From: Bacteroidales bacterium
GTDB lineage: Bacteria > Bacteroidota > Bacteroidia > Bacteroidales > VadinHA17
Assembly: GCA_017882305.1 (NCBI GenBank)
Contig: JADGPU010000008.1
Location: 1 to 59,049 of the forward strand
Direction: 5' to 3'
Length of the DNA stretch: 59,049 bases
Shown piece after piece: positions 53,747 through 59,049 of this stretch (the first letter of the stretch is position 1; every line of letters starts with the position of its first letter). The translations under genes were made by a program, and so were the position numbers. A model generated the notes under the pieces. That model was not told where the DNA came from, did not search any database, and worked only from the letters and a program-made list of their open reading frames with translations.

Positions 53747-55005
53747 ATAGGTATTGCATTGGCAAGCAGATATTTCTCAGCTTCAAGAGACCAGATATAA
53801 TCGTTTTTAGAAACAATTTCGTAAAGTCCGGAATAAAATGCATCCTTTTTCCCCAACTCACTGAGATTTGAAAGAGCTACAAGAGGCATCGATATATTTG
53901 TGTAAATAAGCTTTTTTCCACCGGGTATCTGAGGGAGGTTCAGTGTTGTATCAACCACTGAATCCAGCCCGCCAACATGCGTGATCATGATAGCCGGATT
54001 GATCTTTCCAACACTCATTAGTTTTAACGATTCCCTCATGTCATCTGCATTCCCTCCTGAAGTACCAACTAAATGTGTGAATGCATAATGAACATTATAG
54101 AAATTTAATTCGGCTTTAAATTCCGGATTGACAGGACCTGCAAAGAAATTAAGGCATCCATCGAAACCCATGATTGCATCCCCAAGTTCAATTACAGGCT
54201 TAACCGGAGCAAATATGAAAACATCATCAAATCCTTTATCTCCGGTTAGATCACGCAGATGTCTGGCAGGATCTTTCAATTTACTGGTATTAACATAAAC
54301 TAACTGAACTCCCTCTTTCTGAGCATGTTCAGGTGTAATAACAGAAGAGGCTCTTTTCAGTCGGTTATCATCAATATCTGTCACTATCAACAATTTGGGT
54401 TTTCTGTCCTGGTGCAAAGCATAATCAATAGCTCCTAGACCCATTGGCCCGACACCTGCAAGTATTGCCATATTTCCTCCCATCCGGATCCCCATATTAT
54501 GCTTATAGGTTCCCGGAGGTGTATGATAACTTGCATGAAATGCACCAATAATGCATGACATAGGTTCCGAAAGAGAAGCAGGGAAAAAAGCTTCTCCATC
54601 GTAAGGCAGAAGGCAATCAGCTTCCATTACAATGGGCGGAATTATTATGTGTGTTGCATTACCCCCTATGAACCGATAGGAGTAACCAGGCGCATTAAGA
54701 GTACCCATCTGGTTCATGGCAGGTTGGATTGAGAATTTCTGTCCTGACTTGAATTTGTGCAGCCATTTTTTCCCGACTTCCAGGATTACGCCTGCAAATT
54801 CATGACCAATAATAGTTGGATTAATATTAATATCGTTCGGAACACGCTTATGATCAGCCCCCTGGAGCGCTGCTTTATGCGATGACATACAGATGCTGTC
54901 GGAGATCACGCTGGCAAGGATCTCATCATCCTTTAGTTCGGGCAAGTCAAATTCTTCGAGTCGAAGATCTCCTTTTCCATATATTCTTACTGCCTTTGTC
55001 TTCAT
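53743..55005 (-). CDS. sorE: SorE-like L-sorbose-1-phosphate reductase (medium-chain dehydrogenase)
   Basis: This 420-residue protein closely recalls SorE of enteric bacteria: the N-terminal YGKGDLRLEEFDLPELKDDE, the DSICMSSHKAALQGADHKRV segment, IIGHEFAGVILEVGKKW and a GYSYRFIGGNATH region are all of that type. SorE reduces L-sorbose 1-phosphate to glucitol 6-phosphate with NAD(P)H. The MDR Cys38-like position and GHE motif are kept. Whether the substrate is sorbose 1-phosphate or another ketose phosphate is unknown; no sorbose PTS is present in the window. The gene is 53 bases after the aldolase/SDR fusion, in the same direction. Confidence 0.82.
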   Translation of the reverse strand: MKTKAVRIYGKGDLRLEEFDLPELKDDEILASVISDSICMSSHKAALQGADHKRVPNDININPTIIGHEFAGVILEVGKKWLHKFKSGQKFSIQPAMNQMGTLNAPGYSYRFIGGNATHIIIPPIVMEADCLLPYDGEAFFPASLSEPMSCIIGAFHASYHTPPGTYKHNMGIRMGGNMAILAGVGPMGLGAIDYALHQDRKPKLLIVTDIDDNRLKRASSVITPEHAQKEGVQLVYVNTSKLKDPARHLRDLTGDKGFDDVFIFAPVKPVIELGDAIMGFDGCLNFFAGPVNPEFKAELNFYNVHYAFTHLVGTSGGNADDMRESLKLMSVGKINPAIMITHVGGLDSVVDTTLNLPQIPGGKKLIYTNISMPLVALSNLSELGKKDAFYSGLYEIVSKNDYIWSLEAEKYLLANAIPI

Positions 55006-55032
55006 GTTATTCTTCTAATTTCTTTTTTACCA

Positions 55033-55053
55033 CGCCCTGTGCCCTGCGTCCTG
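55033..55053. repeat. Heptamer tandem repeat (CGCCCTG-type)
   Basis: Three period-7 units CGCCCTG, TGCCCTG, CGTCCTG lie in the 53-base spacer between the SorE-like and the aldolase/SDR genes. Confidence 0.55.
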
Positions 55054-55058
55054 GCATT

Positions 55059-57032
55059 CTATCCAAGCATCACCTGTCCCCCGGTAACGGGAACAGCCTG
55101 ACCGGTTTCATATTCCTGATCAATAATATACAGAAGTGCTTTCATGATGTCTCCGAGTTTGCATCCCCTCTTCATAGGTACTTTATCCTCATAAAAATTT
55201 CTTACTTCTTCTACGCTTTTTGCTCCGGGGACTTTTCCAGTTTTAAGATACTGGACGAACAATCCATTGTTTGGATCAGACCACAGAGGTCCTTCATAAA
55301 AATTTCCGGGACAAATTGAGTTAACCTTTATTCTGAAAGGAGCAAGTTCCATCGCAAAAGATTGGGTGAGCCCTATACCTCCGAATTTAGCTCCGGAATA
55401 GGCAAAATTACGATTGCTTCCCCTCAGTCCAGACTTTGAATTGATCTGGATAATATCGGTGAAATACCCGGGCTTCTCCTGATTCTGAAGTTTCATAACT
55501 TCTGAAGCGTATTTTGCGCAATGAAAATACCCATGGTAGTTTACTTCCGTTGTTTTTGAGAATGTTTCAGAGTCCATCTCCTCAAGTCCCCCAGCCTTTA
55601 AAATACCCGCATTACTTATTATAAGATCCAGCCCGCCAAACTCCCTGACTGTCGTAATAATAAGGTCCTTAACCGATGTCGCATCTGAAACATCAGTCCT
55701 GACAAAAATTGCACTATTCAGTGATTTTTTGGATGATAAAAAGGTAGCAAACGATTTTCCTGTTTCCTCATTAAGGTCGGCAATTATGATATTCAGATTC
55801 AATGCGAACAGCGATTCTGCAATCCCCGCTCCGAAACCCTGCGCACCTCCGGTTACTATTGCAATTTTATTATTCAGCTTGTTTCCGGAGACTGTTGGCT
55901 TTGTGACCTTTCTCCTGTAGTTTTCAACCTCCCACTGATCAATAAATGCCACCTGTTCAGGGATAAGGAACTTAATCCCTCCACAGAGAGATGCATAGTA
56001 GCTTATTTTTATAAGGTCTTCATAGACATCGAGACAGGTTTCTGCATCAGCGAAGGATTCCCCGATAGCAAAAATCCCCATATCCTTGATGATGAAAACC
56101 CTGGGTAAGTAACCATATTCACTTATAAAGTGTGGTAACTGGTACCTGAAAGAATCGAGGATCTTCTCGGGAGTTGATGATTGTTCAATGAATAAGTACC
56201 TTGTTTTGCAGTATACAATGATATCGGGAGTGAGCGGCAACGATATTTTGTGAAACTCCTGTTGGTTCTGATAAAACCTGGCAATGAGTGAGTTGTTGCG
56301 ATACCTTATTATCCCTGGCTGTTCCCCTGAAAGTAGCATTCGTATAATTGGAATAACTTTATTAAGTATTGGATTATATGGCAAAGTTGTAATGTCAGAA
56401 ATGGGAGGAAGCTGTTCTTTAATTTTCTGAATTAAATCATCATAGATCCTTTTTATCTCTACTGTTGTATCAGCACCGACAAAGCAGCCGTGATTTTCAA
56501 GAAATATTATGTGTGGATCGTTTGAGAACTTCTCCCGATATGATATTATTTCTGATTCAAGTTTTTTAAAAAGTGTATAACCCGGATCAGTATAAGGTAC
56601 AAAAAGAACACTTTCCCCAAATAGCTTCTGAATCAGGCTCTTTGCATTCCGGCTGCATAGTATTCCGTTGATCAGGGTAGGATGGAGGTGTACAATAAAT
56701 TTATATTGAATGATCTCATGCAGGGAGGTTTCTACTGACGGCCTCCTGTTTTTCCCCGGGTCGAGGATGCTCCTGAACAAATCGTCTTTAACCTGTTCCT
56801 CTCGAATAACTGGGTCGTCAGAATAAATACCTGAGGATATGATATGTAGCTTTTGCCTGCTCACTGCGACTAGTCCCTCTTCACTCAATTCAGAAAGGGC
56901 TTGTCCGCTGGATTTAATCCATATTGTTTCATTGTCCTTGAATGATGTATTTCCTCCTCCGGCAATCACGTACTCTTTGTTGCTCCCGTAATACTTCGAA
57001 ATCTCAATCAGTTCATTAATTTCCGGCTTCAT
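55059..57032 (-). CDS. Class II aldolase / short-chain dehydrogenase fusion
   Basis: This 657-residue protein has two complete domains. Residues about 5-210 form a class II (zinc) aldolase: AGGGNTSFKDN (24-34), the acid Glu101 in SVETSLHEII, His115 and His117 in VHLHPTL, and His181 in LENHGCF. Residues about 388-657 form an SDR with TGGAQGFGAG, SNAGI, and YSGAKFG (Tyr-x-x-x-Lys). The region between (about 215-385) has no motif I recognise. Fusions of this kind include rhamnulose-1-phosphate aldolase/lactaldehyde dehydrogenase proteins. Here the neighbours (SorE-like, PHP, PfkB) point to some other ketose phosphate, so I do not name it. The start overlaps the PHP gene by 17 bases, which suggests coupled translation. 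Confidence 0.85.
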   Translation of the reverse strand: MKPEINELIEISKYYGSNKEYVIAGGGNTSFKDNETIWIKSSGQALSELSEEGLVAVSRQKLHIISSGIYSDDPVIREEQVKDDLFRSILDPGKNRRPSVETSLHEIIQYKFIVHLHPTLINGILCSRNAKSLIQKLFGESVLFVPYTDPGYTLFKKLESEIISYREKFSNDPHIIFLENHGCFVGADTTVEIKRIYDDLIQKIKEQLPPISDITTLPYNPILNKVIPIIRMLLSGEQPGIIRYRNNSLIARFYQNQQEFHKISLPLTPDIIVYCKTRYLFIEQSSTPEKILDSFRYQLPHFISEYGYLPRVFIIKDMGIFAIGESFADAETCLDVYEDLIKISYYASLCGGIKFLIPEQVAFIDQWEVENYRRKVTKPTVSGNKLNNKIAIVTGGAQGFGAGIAESLFALNLNIIIADLNEETGKSFATFLSSKKSLNSAIFVRTDVSDATSVKDLIITTVREFGGLDLIISNAGILKAGGLEEMDSETFSKTTEVNYHGYFHCAKYASEVMKLQNQEKPGYFTDIIQINSKSGLRGSNRNFAYSGAKFGGIGLTQSFAMELAPFRIKVNSICPGNFYEGPLWSDPNNGLFVQYLKTGKVPGAKSVEEVRNFYEDKVPMKRGCKLGDIMKALLYIIDQEYETGQAVPVTGGQVMLG

Positions 57033-58269
57033 TTTGATACTTGTTTATGAAATATTCAATAACTAATTGTCCAAGATTGATCAAATCTTTCATTTGTTTA
57101 ATGCTGTGGGTTCCATCAGGTAAAACATACCCTTGTCTGCCATCGGCTCTCAGATATTGATGTGCTGCAATAACACAGGCCCCTTCCCATGCTATCCTTT
57201 TTAATGATTCATCAAGAGGTTTTGAACCCCTTGTTGTTACCGTCAGGGCCAACATCTCAGGTGTATTATGTTCGGTACCAAAGGTTATTATAAATCCTTT
57301 TTTATGAAAGAATTCAACAAAGTTTTTCAGGATGACAGAATCGTTTCTACAGGGAATAAGTTCAATACATTCTATACCAAGACTTTTAAGCGAGTTATAG
57401 AGTTTTTCAGGATCAGACTCAAATTCTGTGCATCTGCCTGATGGATCATCAAGCAGTACCGGATAACATGGTATTCCTCCGGCTTTGATAATGATCTTAA
57501 TGATCTTTTTGAGTTCGAGAAAAGAATTTTCGTCCTCTTCGACAAAAGCAGCTCCTCCGCTTTTAAGAAGATTGGATCTTATCTCATTTTCAAGTGCAGC
57601 AGGGTTTGACATGCCGATTTTCGACTTTTTACCTCCATAAAGGTTTTCAATAAATTGAAGTTGCTCTTCACCCGAAGGTGATATTGTGACGGCAAGTTCC
57701 CTTAAAGCTTTTGCTATGTGGCGCTCTCGAACCAGTTCATGTGCATACTCCTTTTTGATTGTATCATATGAAAGTTTCAAAGCCGGCTTTTGGTGTTCAA
57801 TAAGCTTGTTAAGTTTTGATATCATGGCTTTTATCTGAACCTGGCTCTCTTTTTTTACAGTTCTGAGCTGCCATCGCTGTATCCAGCCAACCCGAAAAGG
57901 ATAATCAAGACCTTTTCCACTGAAATAAATTCTACCCGGATTATTCGGATCATTTACTCTGATTCCTTTATTCTGTTCTTCTTTCAGTAGTCCTATAAAT
58001 TCAATATTGAATAAGGGGAATATTTTATTTATCAGGCATCCTTCATGGAAAGCATTATAGCCATCGGTTACATAAAAATCATTTATTCCCAGCACAGCAA
58101 TTTTTTCTTCAACGGCCATTTTGAAAGCGGTATTGATAGCTGTAAAAGCACTGAATGAATATGGTGTATGAATATGACCATTTGCTTCACGATATTCAGG
58201 AAAAGAGATACCCTTCATCTCTTTATTAAGCTCGACAAATGAGGGAAACTCTGAAAGGAAATTTTTCAT
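57016..58269 (-). CDS. Divergent PHP-domain protein of unknown function
   Basis: The 417-residue protein begins like a PHP metallohydrolase: ANGHIHTPYSFSAF with His32 and His34. The next motif, usually xTDHN, reads GINDFYVTDGY, so a common ligand His is Phe here. A Glu follows in NIEFIGL, and later GTEHNTPEM and AAHQYLRADG supply further His/Asp/Glu. Between about 125 and 320 there is a large inserted part unlike small PHP phosphatases. The family includes phosphoesterases and DNA polymerase subunits. The coupling to the aldolase/SDR gene suggests a sugar-phosphate substrate, but I cannot assign a reaction. Confidence 0.68.
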   Translation of the reverse strand: MKNFLSEFPSFVELNKEMKGISFPEYREANGHIHTPYSFSAFTAINTAFKMAVEEKIAVLGINDFYVTDGYNAFHEGCLINKIFPLFNIEFIGLLKEEQNKGIRVNDPNNPGRIYFSGKGLDYPFRVGWIQRWQLRTVKKESQVQIKAMISKLNKLIEHQKPALKLSYDTIKKEYAHELVRERHIAKALRELAVTISPSGEEQLQFIENLYGGKKSKIGMSNPAALENEIRSNLLKSGGAAFVEEDENSFLELKKIIKIIIKAGGIPCYPVLLDDPSGRCTEFESDPEKLYNSLKSLGIECIELIPCRNDSVILKNFVEFFHKKGFIITFGTEHNTPEMLALTVTTRGSKPLDESLKRIAWEGACVIAAHQYLRADGRQGYVLPDGTHSIKQMKDLINLGQLVIEYFINKYQNEAGN

Positions 58270-58345
58270 TACTGATTTTATATTTTTGTTTCTAATTTTT
58301 AATAATTCTTTTTTGCCTCATCTCCCTTGCTCCTTCTCCCAAATT

Positions 58346-58390
58346 CACCTCACCCTAAATCCCTCTCTGGGGAGGGATTGGGGAGAGGTG
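58346..58390. repeat. Imperfect palindrome between PHP and HAD genes
   Basis: CACCTCACCCTAAATCCCTC and GAGGGATTGGGGAGAGGTG are imperfect reverse complements around a short TCTGG loop. The same palindrome type occurs as a dispersed spacer repeat in many bacteria; it may also end transcription of the HAD gene. Confidence 0.6.
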
Positions 58391-58395
58391 TATTT

Positions 58396-59040
58396 TCACC
58401 AATTTAACACCTCCTCCGGTACATTCAATAACGAATCACATATCCAATCCGCATCCTTTAATGCCATGGCACTAAAGGATGATGTTACTGCAAGACATCT
58501 GCACCCTGCAGCTTTACCGGCCTCAATTCCGCTTACTGCATCTTCAACAACAAGACAATCTCCTGGTTTAAATCCAAGACCTTCGGCAGCTTTCAGGTAG
58601 ATATCAGGGAAAGGCTTTTTCTTATTGACATCAAGTCCGGTAATGACCACTTGAAACGATTCCTGGGGTAGACCGATTTCCTTAAGATTTACCTCCATCT
58701 TTATCCTGTCGGCACTGGTTACCAGAGCCAGTCTGAGGTCTTTATTCCTGCATTTTAAAATGAACTCATGAGCACCGGGAAGCGGGGATAATCTACCTCT
58801 GACTATTTTTTCGTATATTTCATATGTTCTGGCTTTAACCTGCTCTATATCAATATTAATCCCATGTTGCTCTGCCACTCCGCCTATGTATTTGTTTTCT
58901 CCCATCCCCACGAAAGGTTGAAAATCCTCAGCATATACCTTAATACCAAGTTCGCCGAACATCATTATTGCTGCTTTACAGATAAATTGTTCGGAATCGA
59001 CAAGAACTCCATCCATATCGAAAAGCACTCCTTTGATCAT
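58396..59040 (-). CDS. HAD-superfamily phosphatase (beta-phosphoglucomutase-like)
   Basis: The 214-residue protein is complete, with the start 9 bases from the window end. DMDGVLVDS (Asp8 nucleophile and Asp10), the ALVTSADR Thr/Ser motif, the KKKPFPDIYLKAAE Lys motif and VVEDAVSGIEAGKAAGC acidic motif are those of the HAD subfamily IA. The group includes beta-phosphoglucomutases and small sugar phosphatases; the kind of activity is not decided by motif alone. It lies upstream of the PHP gene on the same strand with a palindrome in the spacer (58346-58390), so it may or may not share its transcript. Confidence 0.9.
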   Translation of the reverse strand: MIKGVLFDMDGVLVDSEQFICKAAIMMFGELGIKVYAEDFQPFVGMGENKYIGGVAEQHGINIDIEQVKARTYEIYEKIVRGRLSPLPGAHEFILKCRNKDLRLALVTSADRIKMEVNLKEIGLPQESFQVVITGLDVNKKKPFPDIYLKAAEGLGFKPGDCLVVEDAVSGIEAGKAAGCRCLAVTSSFSAMALKDADWICDSLLNVPEEVLNW

Positions 59041-59049
59041 CTGAATAAT

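Noticed and set aside
54882..55319. Plus-strand open frame of 145 codons across the SorE-like and aldolase/SDR genes
   Set aside because: It spans two well-supported minus-strand genes and their spacer, so it is a shadow.
1..59049. tRNA, rRNA or CRISPR arrays
   Set aside because: I saw no cloverleaf-type sequence, rRNA segment or regular spaced repeats in reading both strands.

Overview
The window looks like a chromosomal piece of a carbohydrate-degrading Bacteroidota bacterium, probably of the Bacteroidales/Marinilabiliales type. The evidence is the A+T-rich DNA, the many lipoproteins and exported glycosidases, TonB-dependent receptors with an STN-like domain and a carboxypeptidase-regulatory-like domain, DUF4249 lipoproteins, DUF1080, and occasional TAnnTTTG-type promoter boxes. 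I see no rRNA, tRNA, CRISPR array, transposase or phage gene. The organism assignment is inference from protein families, not from a marker gene.

Layout. 1-8.4 kb: the end of an iron-type alcohol dehydrogenase gene, two divergent GH29 alpha-L-fucosidases, and between them a HExxH metallopeptidase lipoprotein, a Dabb protein, a PPK2 kinase and RmuC. 8.5-25.5 kb: a long plus-strand series with two paralogous copies of a four-gene envelope cassette (small exported protein, STN-TonB receptor, DUF4249 lipoprotein, MG2/plug protein), a Tat-tagged TIM-barrel isomerase between them, and a GH3 glycosidase after them. 25.5-33.2 kb: gene remnants of proB and proA (both with large internal deletions), then an intact acn-icd-gltA-mqo-like operon for the oxidative TCA branch. 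33.3-38.1 kb (minus): ribokinase, nucleoside hydrolase, ADP-ribosylglycohydrolase-family lipoprotein and a GRP-type sugar transporter, which reads as salvage of nucleoside- or ADP-ribose-derived ribose. 38.1-47.1 kb: GH16 with a Calx-beta-like domain, a BASS transporter, DUF1080 and hexokinase, deoC, a CE7 esterase and a GH2 enzyme.

47.2-51.6 kb: a minus-strand group of GH28-type beta-helix enzyme, exported RraA-like protein and Tat-tagged enolase-superfamily dehydratase, probably for pectin or uronic-acid-type substrates, followed by a DUF5060 fragment. 51.6-59.0 kb: a sugar-phosphate catabolic cluster with two medium-chain dehydrogenases (one SorE-like), a PfkB kinase, a class II aldolase/SDR fusion, a divergent PHP protein and a HAD phosphatase.

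The genes together describe an organism that cuts plant or algal polysaccharides outside the cell (fucosidases, GH2, GH3, GH16, GH28, CE7), takes up the products, and channels them through sugar kinases, aldolases and a TCA cycle with a quinone-linked malate step. The least explained parts are the duplicated envelope cassette, whose copies have diverged unevenly along the receptor, and the SorE/aldolase-SDR/PHP cluster. Spacers carry inverted repeats of a CACAGAG-like family and short heptamer tandem repeats.
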